Position numbers and translations under genes: made by a program. Of a DNA stretch of 64,000 nt, positions 50,143 through 57,162 are shown piece by piece. The first letter of the stretch is position 1. Each line of letters starts with the position of its first letter. The DNA is from Oscillospiraceae bacterium (lineage in GTDB: Bacteria > Bacillota > Clostridia > Oscillospirales > Oscillospiraceae): positions 1,550,001-1,614,000 of the forward strand of contig AP025582.1 of the NCBI GenBank assembly GCA_022846075.1, in the 5' to 3' direction. The notes beneath the pieces are model-generated. The model saw only the letters and a list, made by a program, of their open reading frames with translations. It was not told where the DNA came from and ran no database searches.

Positions 50143-50196
50143 ATTCTAGCATAGGACCAGTATCAAGAAAAATTAGGGTTTGTTATTGTCCAATAA
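50143..50196 (-). promoter_or_regulatory. asrABC promoter with upstream palindrome
   Basis: On the minus strand an extended -10, TGCTAGAAT (-10 at 50143-50148), lacks a good -35. About 40 bases further upstream the perfect palindrome TTATTG-TC-CAATAA (50183-50196) is centred near -53. This arrangement suits a LysR-type activator such as the adjacent regulator. Confidence 0.55.
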
Positions 50197-50216
50197 TATT
50201 TTGTGATTGATAGAAA

Positions 50217-50245
50217 GATGCCCCGGGCTCTTTGCCCGGGGCATC
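50217..50245 (-). terminator. Terminator of LysR gene
   Basis: GATGCCCCGGGC (50217-50228) pairs with GCCCGGGGCATC (50234-50245), then CTTTCT on the minus strand. Confidence 0.75.
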
Positions 50246-50249
50246 TCCT

Positions 50250-51134
50250 TTATTGATTTCCGCACAGCTCGGAGAAGAATTGGCGGAATTCCGCCGCGAA
50301 GGCGCTGCCTTTTCTCCAGAGGAAGGTGAATTCGTGCTCCACGTGAAAATCGGACAATGGCACCTCCCGCAGGGTCCCGGCGGCCAACTCCCGCTCCGCC
50401 GCCCGGCGGTAGAGAAAGGTGATGCCGCAGTCGGCCTTGACCAACTCCTTGATGATGGTCAGATCGCTGATTTCGATGACGTGGCGGAAATCGGCGGGGC
50501 GGAAGTTGCGCTCCTCCAGCACCCGCACCAGCACCTCCCGGGAGCCGGAGCCCGGGTTTCGGAGAATGAGAGTTTCCCCAAACAGGCCCTCCAGGTGAAG
50601 CGGCGCGGGAGGAAGGGGGTGCTCCGCCGCGCAGACGCACACGTAGGGCTCTGTGGTCCAGGGGATGAAATCGTATTCGTCCTTGTGAAAGTACCCCTCC
50701 ACCAGGGCAAAGTCCAGGCGGCCCTCGTCCAGCTCATGGAGCAGGAGCCGGGTGTTCTCCACAAGAAAGTGGACGTCGACCTCGGGGTGGCGCTTCAGAT
50801 ATGCGGCAAGCCTCTGGGGAAGCGCATAGGTTCCGATGGTGAGCGTGGCGCCGAAGCGGAGGGAGCGGGCCCCCTCCCGGCGGGCGGCAAAGTCCCGCTT
50901 GAGTTTTTCCTCGTCATGGAGCATGGCGACTGCGGCATCCCGCAGCATAGCCCCCTCGGCGGTCAGGGCCAGCTGTTTGTTGTGGTAAGTAAACAGTTTG
51001 GCTCCATAGTGCTCCTGGAGATATTGGATGTGCTGGGTAACGGCGGGCTGGGTGACGTTCAGCTTTTCCGCCGCGCGGGTATAGTTGAGACAGCGGCAGA
51101 CCTCCAAGAATGTCTCCATCCGAAAATCCAACAC
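50250..51134 (-). CDS. LysR family transcriptional regulator
   Basis: A 294-aa regulator. The winged-helix motif is CLNYTRAAEKLNVTQPAVTQHIQYLQEHYGAKLF near the N-terminus, and the C-terminal half is a two-lobe effector domain. Translation probably starts at GTG 51134 behind GGGGAGG. It lies upstream of asrABC on the same strand and is the natural candidate regulator, possibly CysB/CysL-like in sensing a sulfur metabolite. That link is positional inference. Confidence 0.87.
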   Translation of the reverse strand: MLDFRMETFLEVCRCLNYTRAAEKLNVTQPAVTQHIQYLQEHYGAKLFTYHNKQLALTAEGAMLRDAAVAMLHDEEKLKRDFAARREGARSLRFGATLTIGTYALPQRLAAYLKRHPEVDVHFLVENTRLLLHELDEGRLDFALVEGYFHKDEYDFIPWTTEPYVCVCAAEHPLPPAPLHLEGLFGETLILRNPGSGSREVLVRVLEERNFRPADFRHVIEISDLTIIKELVKADCGITFLYRRAAERELAAGTLREVPLSDFHVEHEFTFLWRKGSAFAAEFRQFFSELCGNQ

Positions 51135-51159
51135 AGGCAGACGCCTCCCCTCTGGAAAC

Positions 51160-51188
51160 AGTATAGCGGGTTTGGAGGGCCAAGTCAA
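51160..51188 (-). promoter_or_regulatory. Promoter of LysR gene
   Basis: Minus strand TTGACT (51183-51188), 17 bases, TATACT (51160-51165). Confidence 0.7.
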
Positions 51189-51294
51189 AAAATGATGCGT
51201 GTCAAATATGAAAATCCCCAAACCATCCCAATCAGGCAGTTGTTGGAATGGCAGCGGCAGAAGGGCACCGAAACCTGGATGCTTTCTATAATGG

Positions 51295-51335
51295 TGATAT
51301 CATCACAGAGGCGCATCCGCCCCCGTGCTATATTA
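51295..51335 (+). promoter_or_regulatory. Crp/Fnr-type site and class II promoter, copy 1 (ferredoxin unit)
   Basis: GTGAT-ATC-ATCAC (51295-51307, centre 51301) precedes an extended -10, TGCTATATT (-10 at 51330-51335). No -35 consensus is present. The centre is 29 bases before the -10, i.e. about -41, as for a class II activator. TATAAT at 51288-51293 could be a second promoter that the same protein would repress. Confidence 0.65.
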
Positions 51336-51361
51336 TTTTCATCCTGTTTTGGAGGTTTGGT

Positions 51362-51574
51362 ATGGAACTCAAGATCAAAAAAGGGCGAAGGGCCTTTGTT
51401 GACACGGACTGCTGCGTTGCCTGTGGCTGCTGCAAGAAGGTGTGCCCCACGGGGGCCATTGAGATATGGCGGGGAGTAGCGGCGCAGGTGGACCTGGAGA
51501 AGTGCGTAGGCTGCGGCAAATGTACGAAAGAGTGCCCCGCAAGCGTGATCACCATTCAGGAGGCGGCCATATGA
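51362..51574 (+). CDS. 2[4Fe-4S] ferredoxin
   Basis: A 70-aa electron carrier with two cluster motifs, CCVACGCCKKVCP and CVGCGKCTKECP. ATG at 51362 follows TGGAGGTTTGGT. Its stop overlaps the next start (ATGA), so it is co-translated with the membrane Fe-S protein and probably passes electrons to or from it. Confidence 0.88.
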   Translation: MELKIKKGRRAFVDTDCCVACGCCKKVCPTGAIEIWRGVAAQVDLEKCVGCGKCTKECPASVITIQEAAI

Positions 51575-52146
51575 AAAAGCGTTGGTATGACTATCTTTGG
51601 ATCGTGTCCCTGGCCTATCTGATCCTGGGTTTCTTCAATATTTTATTTGCCTGGGCCGGTCTCTTGTGCTTTTTTATTCCCCTGCTCATCTCTGTGACCA
51701 GGGGGACGAAGGCGTACTGCAACCACTACTGTGGCCGGGGACAGCTCTTCAGCCTGCTGGGCGGCCGGTTTGGCCTGTCCCGTAAAAAAGATGTCCCCGG
51801 ATGGATGAAAAGCAAATGGTTCCGCTATGGATTCCTGATCTTCTTTTTCGCTATGTTCTTCCTTATGCTGTGGAATACCTATCTGGTTTTTGCCGGCTCG
51901 GCAGATTTGAAGCAGGTGGTGACGCTGCTGTGGACCTTTAAGCTGCCCTGGCAGTGGGCATACCACGGAACCTTGTTTCATCCGGGCGTGGCCCAATTCG
52001 CCTTTGGCTTCTACAGCGTCATGCTGACCTCCACCGTCCTCGGTTTTCTGACGATGGTGCTGTTTAAACCCCGGAGCTGGTGTGTCTACTGCCCGATGGG
52101 GACCATGACGCAGCTGATCTGCAAAGTAAAAACGGCGTCTGAATAA
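51571..52146 (+). CDS. Membrane 4Fe-4S-binding protein (NapH/polyferredoxin-like)
   Basis: A 191-aa protein with about five hydrophobic segments. Cys-rich loops are CNHYCGRGQLFS (about 50-61) and CVYCPMGTMTQ near the C-terminus, the pattern of NapH/NosR/CcoG-like quinol- or membrane-linked Fe-S proteins. The extra C-terminal ferredoxin domain of larger members is missing; the upstream soluble ferredoxin may replace it. ATG overlaps the ferredoxin stop. Confidence 0.8.
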   Translation: MKKRWYDYLWIVSLAYLILGFFNILFAWAGLLCFFIPLLISVTRGTKAYCNHYCGRGQLFSLLGGRFGLSRKKDVPGWMKSKWFRYGFLIFFFAMFFLMLWNTYLVFAGSADLKQVVTLLWTFKLPWQWAYHGTLFHPGVAQFAFGFYSVMLTSTVLGFLTMVLFKPRSWCVYCPMGTMTQLICKVKTASE

Positions 52147-52150
52147 ACCG

Positions 52151-52187
52151 GCCGCTCCCGCCTGGTCTTATGCCAAGAGGGAGCGGC
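52151..52187 (+). terminator. Weak terminator-like hairpin
   Basis: GCCGCTCCC (52151-52159) pairs with GGGAGCGGC (52179-52187) around a 19-base loop; no U-run. Confidence 0.4.
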
Positions 52188-52242
52188 TTACGGCAGCGGC
52201 CCTCGGAGGGCGCATAGGAACTGGGGCCATGATTACCTAAAT

Positions 52243-52283
52243 GTGACAATGTCACGGAAAGCCTGAGCCAAGTCAGGTATTAT
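52243..52283 (+). promoter_or_regulatory. Crp/Fnr-type site and class II promoter, copy 2 (thioredoxin unit)
   Basis: GTGAC-AAT-GTCAC (52243-52255, centre 52249), followed by GGAAA, then -10 TATTAT (52278-52283). The spacing from centre to -10 is 29 bases, identical to copies 1 and 3. Confidence 0.68.
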
Positions 52284-52319
52284 GAATCCAGAAAACACAA
52301 GGAACAGGAGGGCAAGAAC

Positions 52320-52625
52320 ATGTCTGCGATCCATATCCATAAAAACAACTTTCACGCCGAGGTCATTGATTCTGATAAGCCCGTCTTGCTGGACTTCTGG
52401 GCCCCCTGGTGCGGCCCCTGCCGGATGGTCGGGCCGCTGGTGGAGGAGATTGCCGGGGAGCGCGCCGACATCAAAGTGGGCAAGGTCAATGTGGATGAAG
52501 AGCGGGAGCTGGCCGCACGGTTTCAAATCACCAGTATTCCCACGCTGATGGTCTTCAAGAAGGGAAAAATCGTCAGCCAGGCCATGGGGGCCAGACCCAA
52601 GCAGCAGATCCTCGCCATGCTTTGA
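52320..52625 (+). CDS. Thioredoxin
   Basis: A 101-aa thiol-disulfide protein with the canonical active site FWAPWCGPC (Cys31 and Cys34) and the cis-Pro in TSIPTLMVF. ATG has AGGAGGG upstream. First gene of a unit with the DsrE-like and CoA-binding-like genes, under a Crp/Fnr-type site. Confidence 0.94.
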   Translation: MSAIHIHKNNFHAEVIDSDKPVLLDFWAPWCGPCRMVGPLVEEIAGERADIKVGKVNVDEERELAARFQITSIPTLMVFKKGKIVSQAMGARPKQQILAML

Positions 52626-52669
52626 GCGCCGGGCAGCGGATATTAACGTTATTTAAGGAGTTGAGCGGA

Positions 52670-53041
52670 ATGAAGCAAACTGATTTTGTGGTCACCCTTT
52701 TTGAGGGGAAAGAAAATCCGAACAATCTGACCGTGGCGGTGGTCATGGGGGTCAATGCGCTGAAACAGGGGCACAGCGCCAGCATCATCCTCATGGTGGA
52801 CGCCGTGGCGCTGGGTCAGCCGGACGCCGCGAAGGGCGTGGACATTGGAGCCCCCTTCCCGGAGGCGGGCGGCCAGTTGGAGGAGTTCCTGCGGCTGGGT
52901 GGTCAGGTGTGTATCTGCAACGCCTGCATGGAACACAACGGCTTTACGGCGGAGCAGATGGACAAACGCTATGTGCTGATCAACGCGCCCGATGTGGTGA
53001 GCCTGCTGATGGGGGCGAAGGGCTCCCTGCAGATCACGTAA
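52670..53041 (+). CDS. DsrE-like sulfur-relay family protein
   Basis: A 123-aa protein of the DsrE/DsrF fold: KENPNNLTVAVVMGVNALKQGHSASIILMVDAVAL is the typical beta-alpha-beta core. The likely active cysteines are in QVCICNACMEHNG. DsrE-type proteins pass persulfide sulfur between partners. ATG at 52670 follows AAGGAGTTGAGCGGA. The thioredoxin just upstream could reduce or desulfurate it. Confidence 0.8.
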   Translation: MKQTDFVVTLFEGKENPNNLTVAVVMGVNALKQGHSASIILMVDAVALGQPDAAKGVDIGAPFPEAGGQLEEFLRLGGQVCICNACMEHNGFTAEQMDKRYVLINAPDVVSLLMGAKGSLQIT

Positions 53042-53071
53042 ACCACAGGAAGAAAAACAGGGGGGAACAGA

Positions 53072-53431
53072 ATGGAATTGCCGCAAGTCATGGAACAAAA
53101 ATCCTTTGTCATCGTGGGAGATACGCTGAACGAGGAGAAGTACGCCAGCAAGATCAAGCGGGCGATGATGGAGCATGGTTATCAGGTCCAATGCGTTGGA
53201 AAGGAACTGCGGTCCATCAACGACGTCTCCGGCGAGATTGACATTATCGACCTGTGCATCCGGGCGGACAAGGGGCTAGCGCTGCTTCAGGAATGCCAAA
53301 AGGCTTTTAAAAGCGTGGTCATTCAGCCGGGAGCCTCCAGCGAGGCGCTTATTCAGTACCTCAATGAGCACAACATCCCGTACATAGACGGATGCCTCCT
53401 CGTGGGGTTGAAGCTGTATCAATCGCAATAA
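53072..53431 (+). CDS. CoA-binding-like domain protein
   Basis: A 119-aa Rossmann-type protein like YccU/CoA-binding 2 proteins: SFVIVGDTLNEEKYASKIKRAMMEHGYQV at the start, VVIQPGASSEALIQYLNEHNIP and a closing GCLLVGL. The ligand could be CoA or a related thiol; the function is unknown. Last gene of the thioredoxin-DsrE unit. The gap that follows (53432-53520) holds an imperfect AAAGCAC/GTGCTTT stem. Confidence 0.72.
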   Translation: MELPQVMEQKSFVIVGDTLNEEKYASKIKRAMMEHGYQVQCVGKELRSINDVSGEIDIIDLCIRADKGLALLQECQKAFKSVVIQPGASSEALIQYLNEHNIPYIDGCLLVGLKLYQSQ

Positions 53432-53520
53432 GAAAAGCACCAGGCGCCGCCTGTGCAGCATCCAGTGCTTTCCTGTGAGGTGAGCGGCCGGGATGGAACA
53501 GCAGCCTCACCCTGTGTGTC

Positions 53521-54180
53521 CTATTTTCCGGCCAATCGTTCAAGCCGTTTTGTGTCTACGATTTCCACAGTCCCCCGGGCCAGGCTCACCATGCCTTCGT
53601 TTTGAAAATAGCGGAGCATCCGGGTGACCACTTCCCGGGCGTTGCCCAGGTGATTGCCAATGACCTCGTGGGTGATTTTCAGGCAGTTTGTCCCTTCAAT
53701 GACCGCTTCCTCCAGCAGGAAGGCGGCAAGCCGCCGGTCAAAACTCTTCCACATGATCTGCTCAATGAGCCACATGACCTCGGAAAACCGTGAGGCCATG
53801 ATCTCATTGGTGTAATTGGCCATCGGCGCCGACTGCTCCATCACCTGCTGGTAGACCTGCGCCGGGATGACCCAAAACTGCGAATCCTTCTCCGCCTCAA
53901 TGGTGATCTCAAACTGTATGCTCCGCATCATGCAGGACGCGGAAAACAGGCAGACGTCCCGTTCAAACAGCCGGTAGATCGTGATCTCCCTGCCTTCGTC
54001 TGAGAGAATGTACGCTCGGAGCTGACCGGAGGAGATCAGCAAAAGGCCCAGGCAGTCCGTGGACCCGTTATGGATGACCGTGCCCTTTTTGACATCCTGG
54101 CGGACAGCGGACCCGGTAAGCATAGACTGCTGTTGTGCCGTCATTTGATCCCAGACTGGAAAATAACTTGAGATATCCAA
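53521..54180 (-). CDS. Crp/Fnr family transcriptional regulator
   Basis: A 219-aa regulator with an N-terminal cyclic-nucleotide-like beta-roll, a dimer helix (about 110-140) and a C-terminal helix-turn-helix. The recognition helix reads NAREVVTRMLRYF. The R-E-x-x-x-R spacing equals that of CRP, which reads GTGA half-sites. There is no N-terminal Fnr cysteine cluster, but Cys43, Cys77 and Cys83 in the effector domain could sense redox state. TTG at 54180 follows AGGAGGTG by 8 bases and gives the family's usual length. It is flanked by the three units that carry matching sites. Confidence 0.88.
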   Translation of the reverse strand: MDISSYFPVWDQMTAQQQSMLTGSAVRQDVKKGTVIHNGSTDCLGLLLISSGQLRAYILSDEGREITIYRLFERDVCLFSASCMMRSIQFEITIEAEKDSQFWVIPAQVYQQVMEQSAPMANYTNEIMASRFSEVMWLIEQIMWKSFDRRLAAFLLEEAVIEGTNCLKITHEVIGNHLGNAREVVTRMLRYFQNEGMVSLARGTVEIVDTKRLERLAGK

Positions 54181-54207
54181 CTCGGCCGCACCTCCTAAAC
54201 GCGCATT

Positions 54208-54236
54208 ATTATAGGTTGTATCAAGGTATCTGTCAA
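54208..54236 (-). promoter_or_regulatory. Consensus promoter of Crp/Fnr regulator
   Basis: Minus strand TTGACA (54231-54236), 17 bases, TATAAT (54208-54213), both perfect. CTGTCA at 54230 and TGACAG at 54252 and 54272 form spaced inverted repeats upstream, possibly for autoregulation. Confidence 0.8.
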
Positions 54237-54437
54237 TTATCCATTGACGTATGACAGAAAAGTTGCTATTCTGACAGGGAAAATAGAAAAGAAAATATGT
54301 GTTCAGGTAATCCGGGGCCGGCAGGTGGGGAAACAAGTGTCCCCGCAGGCAAAGAAGTCCCGGCAGTTATGAACAAACGAGATAAAATAGTCCGCTTGAA
54401 AAAAGACGGCTTATAAAAATAATTTGGAGGTATCACT

Positions 54438-54812
54438 ATGGAACAGAAATTCTACATCTGCGAGCACTGCGGAAACATCATTGCGATGGTCAGAGACAAG
54501 GGCGTGCCTGTTATGTGCTGCGGCCAGAAAATGACGGAGATCATTCCCGGCACCACTGACGCCGCCCAGGAAAAGCACGTGCCTGTTTATCAGGTGGAGG
54601 GGGGCAAGGTCCATGTCACGGTAGGCGCGGTGGAGCATCCCATGACCCCGGAGCACTATATTGAGTGGGTGTCGCTCCAGACCAAGCAGGGCAATCAACG
54701 CAAGGCCCTGAAGCCCGGCGAGTCTCCGAAGGTATGCTTCTCCATTTGTGAGGGAGACGAGGTGGAAGCCGTCTACGCCTACTGCAATCTGCACAGCCTT
54801 TGGAAGGCCTGA
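54438..54812 (+). CDS. Desulfoferrodoxin, second copy
   Basis: A 124-aa superoxide reductase. Desulforedoxin site: Cys8, Cys11, Cys27 and Cys28. Catalytic iron site: EKHVPV, EHPM, EHYI and CNLHSLW. It is clearly paralogous to the gene at 30408 but with a different N-terminus (MEQKFYIC). ATG follows TTTGGAGG. No GTGAY-type site was found in its roughly 100-base leader; it seems to be transcribed alone. Confidence 0.92.
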   Translation: MEQKFYICEHCGNIIAMVRDKGVPVMCCGQKMTEIIPGTTDAAQEKHVPVYQVEGGKVHVTVGAVEHPMTPEHYIEWVSLQTKQGNQRKALKPGESPKVCFSICEGDEVEAVYAYCNLHSLWKA

Positions 54813-54878
54813 ACTGAAGCCCAAACCATTACCGCTGATATCTTCGCGGAGAATGATAGACATACAAATGCTCAGACA

Positions 54879-54911
54879 GACTGCCGTGGAGAGGAGAACT
54901 CCACGGCGGTC
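54879..54911 (+). terminator. Terminator of second desulfoferrodoxin
   Basis: GACTGCCGTGGAG (54879-54891) pairs with CTCCACGGCGGTC (54899-54911), then TTTTTT. Confidence 0.88.
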
Positions 54912-54923
54912 TTTTTTATCTAT

Positions 54924-54964
54924 GTGATAATATCACGGAAAAACCGGCGAAAAGAGAATATATT
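54924..54964 (+). promoter_or_regulatory. Crp/Fnr-type site and class II promoter, copy 3 (Trx-TrxB unit)
   Basis: GTGAT-AAT-ATCAC (54924-54936, centre 54930), followed by GGAAA as in copy 2, then -10 TATATT (54959-54964). The centre to -10 distance is again 29 bases. Confidence 0.68.
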
Positions 54965-54996
54965 AAAGACAACAAAAGAAAAAGGAGTTGTGCTCT

Positions 54997-56265
54997 ATGG
55001 CGATTTTGCAAATGAATCATGAAAGCTATAAAAAATATATTGCCGAGTCGGACAAGCCTGTGCTGGTGGAGTTCTGGGCGCCGTGGTGCACCTATTGCCG
55101 CCGCCTGGCTCCGGCGCTGGAGCAGGTTGCGAAGGAGTATGAGGATACTCTGCTCATTGGCCAGGTCAATATCGACGATGAGCCGGAACTGGAGGAAGAA
55201 GAGCAAATTGAGGTGGTCCCCACTCTGCTGCTCTATCAGAACGGCCAGCTCCTGGACTCTATCGTGGCGCCGGAATCCAAGCCGCAGCTGGAAGAATTTA
55301 TCAAGGGATCTCTGAGCAGGCGGGAAACCAGGCAGGAAGAGTCCGGACATATCTATGACATGATCGTTGTGGGCGGCGGTCCCGGAGGATATACGGCGGC
55401 GCTGTACGCGGCCAGAGCCGGTCTTGATACCATCGTCCTGGAAAAGCTGTCCGTTGGGGGGCAGATGGCCCTGACGGAGCAGATCGACAATTACCCCGGC
55501 TTTGAGGACGGTGTGGACGGCTTCACCCTGGGTGAAAAAATGCGGCGGGGCGCAGAGCGGTTCGGAGTAGAGAGCCGGACGACAGAGGTGCTGTCCTTTG
55601 ATTTTTCCAATCAGGTAAAGGCCGTGGAGACCAGTGAGGGGACGCTGCGGGGCAAAACGGTGGTGCTCGCCACCGGGGCCAGCCCCAGGGAATTGGGCCT
55701 GGCCGGGGAGCGGGAACTGGTGAGAAAAGGTGTCAACTACTGCGCCGCTTGTGACGGCATGTTCTACAAGGGGAAAACGGTGGTCGTCGTAGGGGGCGGC
55801 AATACGGCCGCGGCGGATGCCCTCATCCTCTCCCGCATCTGCGAGAAAGTGATCCTCGTCCACCGGCGGGACACGCTGCGGGCCACGAAAATTTACCACG
55901 CCCCCCTGATGGAGGCGAAGAACGTGGAATTCCGCTGGGACAGCGCGGTGACAGAGCTGCTGTCCGACGAAAAGGTGAACGGTGTCCGGCTGCGGAACCT
56001 GAAAACCGGAGAGGAAAGCGTCGTGGCCTGTGACGGCGTATTCGTCAGCGTGGGGAGGAAGCCCGCCACGGAACTGGTAAAGGGAAAAATTGAGCTGGAT
56101 CCCTCTGGCTATGTGGTTGCCGATGAGTCTACCCGCACCAGCGTCCCGGGCGTGTTCGCCGTGGGGGACGTGCGCACCAAGGCGCTGCGGCAGGTGGTGA
56201 CCGCCGTGTCCGACGGCGCCGTGGCGGTCCATTACGCGGAAGAATACCTGGCGGGGGGTATGTGA
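54997..56265 (+). CDS. Thioredoxin-thioredoxin reductase fusion
   Basis: A 422-aa two-domain protein. The N-terminal thioredoxin fold (about 1-105) has the unusual active site WCTYC and cis-Pro in VVPTLLLY. A short charged linker leads to a full thioredoxin reductase: FAD motif VVGGGPGGYTAALYAARAG, redox pair CAACDG, NADPH motif VVVGGGNTAAADA and C-terminal VFAVGDVR. Fusion lets the reductase feed its own thioredoxin domain. ATG at 54997 follows AAAGGAG. Monocistronic, with terminator. Confidence 0.92.
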   Translation: MAILQMNHESYKKYIAESDKPVLVEFWAPWCTYCRRLAPALEQVAKEYEDTLLIGQVNIDDEPELEEEEQIEVVPTLLLYQNGQLLDSIVAPESKPQLEEFIKGSLSRRETRQEESGHIYDMIVVGGGPGGYTAALYAARAGLDTIVLEKLSVGGQMALTEQIDNYPGFEDGVDGFTLGEKMRRGAERFGVESRTTEVLSFDFSNQVKAVETSEGTLRGKTVVLATGASPRELGLAGERELVRKGVNYCAACDGMFYKGKTVVVVGGGNTAAADALILSRICEKVILVHRRDTLRATKIYHAPLMEAKNVEFRWDSAVTELLSDEKVNGVRLRNLKTGEESVVACDGVFVSVGRKPATELVKGKIELDPSGYVVADESTRTSVPGVFAVGDVRTKALRQVVTAVSDGAVAVHYAEEYLAGGM

Positions 56266-56313
56266 AATATTGCTGTCTTGTCTTCCTAAATCCGCATAGA
56301 TACAAATGCAACA

Positions 56314-56343
56314 AAAGACCGCTGACGAAAGTCAGCGGTCTTT
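56314..56343 (+). terminator. Terminator of Trx-TrxB fusion
   Basis: AAAGACCGCTGAC (56314-56326) pairs with GTCAGCGGTCTTT (56331-56343) around GAAA. Confidence 0.88.
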
Positions 56344-56396
56344 ACCGTAGTCGGAGTGTAATTTTAGGGTTTGAAAAAGAAAGAGATATTTTTATT

Positions 56397-56867
56397 TTAG
56401 TCGTAAATTTTACTTGGAATATACTCTTTGGCGGAGAGTGTATTCCCGTAACAATAAACCCCATATAGGCGTATCTTCAAGTGCTTCAACGCCCAGTTAT
56501 CATGGAGCATCCGGATACATTTATCGATTTCACATTATGGAACAGCTATTCCATAAATATAATTGTTTTTTGTGGAATCTACTTTAATCCGTAGGATAAT
56601 CTGAGAAATAGCCCAACGAAAATTTGTGTTAAAGGCAGATTTCATCGCTGCCCCATCAGAACGTTTATTGCCTTTTGCTTCAATAAAATACCAATTTCCG
56701 TTTCCATGGTCATTTTCAAATTTGAATACCAGATCAATGCCATGTTGTTTGGAACTGGCAGCCGCTTTTGTGATTAAACGTTTTCGTTTTGTCTGACCCT
56801 TTTGGCTCAAGTAGTTTTCAACACCCTTGATGACTTCGTCTTCGGATAAATAATCCTGATTTACCAT
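56397..56867 (-). pseudogene. PD-(D/E)xK nuclease-like protein interrupted by an in-frame stop
   Basis: Translation from ATG 56867 (AAGGAG 8 bases upstream) runs 110 codons to TAA at 56535-56537. The same frame then stays open for 45 more codons to TAA at 56397-56399 and reads like a genuine C-terminus (WALKHLKIRLYGVYCYGNT, EYIPSKIYD). The first part has GIDLVFKFEND...WYFIEAKGN, a D...ExK nuclease-type core. The region is AT-rich unlike its neighbours, suggesting recent transfer. One base change (for example GAA or CAA to TAA) would explain the break. Confidence 0.68.
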
Positions 56868-56958
56868 ATCAAACTCCTTGGTAGCGTGGTGTAGTATTGT
56901 CATCATATCATAATACAAAAGAAAAATCGACAAATCCTATAAAAGAATTTGCCGATTT

Positions 56959-57035
56959 TGGTCGGAGTGGCGGGATTCGAACCCGCGGCCTCTTGGTCCC
57001 GAACCAAGCGCGATACCAAGCTTCGCCACACCCCG
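56959..57035 (-). tRNA. tRNA-Pro (anticodon CGG)
   Basis: A 77-base tRNA with CCA encoded. The acceptor CGGGGTG pairs with CACTCCG (one G-U). The anticodon arm CTTGG-TTCGGGA-CCAAG gives CGG, reading CCG codons, which are common in this GC-rich genome. The T-loop is TTCGAAT. The 3' side of the flanking region is the AT-rich interrupted gene. Confidence 0.96.
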
Positions 57036-57051
57036 TTAAAACGCAAAAGTA

Positions 57052-57080
57052 ATTATATCGGCAAACAAATGGAATGTCAA
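57052..57080 (-). promoter_or_regulatory. Consensus promoter of tRNA-Pro
   Basis: Minus strand TTGACA (57075-57080), 17 bases, TATAAT (57052-57057). TGTCAA (57075-57080) with TTGACA (57087-57092) also forms an inverted repeat. Confidence 0.85.
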
Positions 57081-57162
57081 GCCAAATTGACAATGGGGCC
57101 CGTCGTTTTGGGGATTGCGGACCTAACTCTTATATAGTAAGATGAAGCAAAGGGGTGATGGT

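Noticed and set aside
50183-50196. Rex or CRP site upstream of asrABC
   Set aside because: The palindrome TTATTG-TC-CAATAA lacks the TTGTKAA half-site of Rex and the GTGA half-site of CRP.
54337-54437. Fourth GTGAY-N3-RTCAC site upstream of the second desulfoferrodoxin
   Set aside because: Reading the leader found no matching half-sites at the expected distance from any -10-like sequence.
56262-56468. 68-codon plus-strand ORF after the Trx-TrxB gene
   Set aside because: It is read through a strong terminator and lies opposite the interrupted nuclease-like gene; no ribosome binding site.
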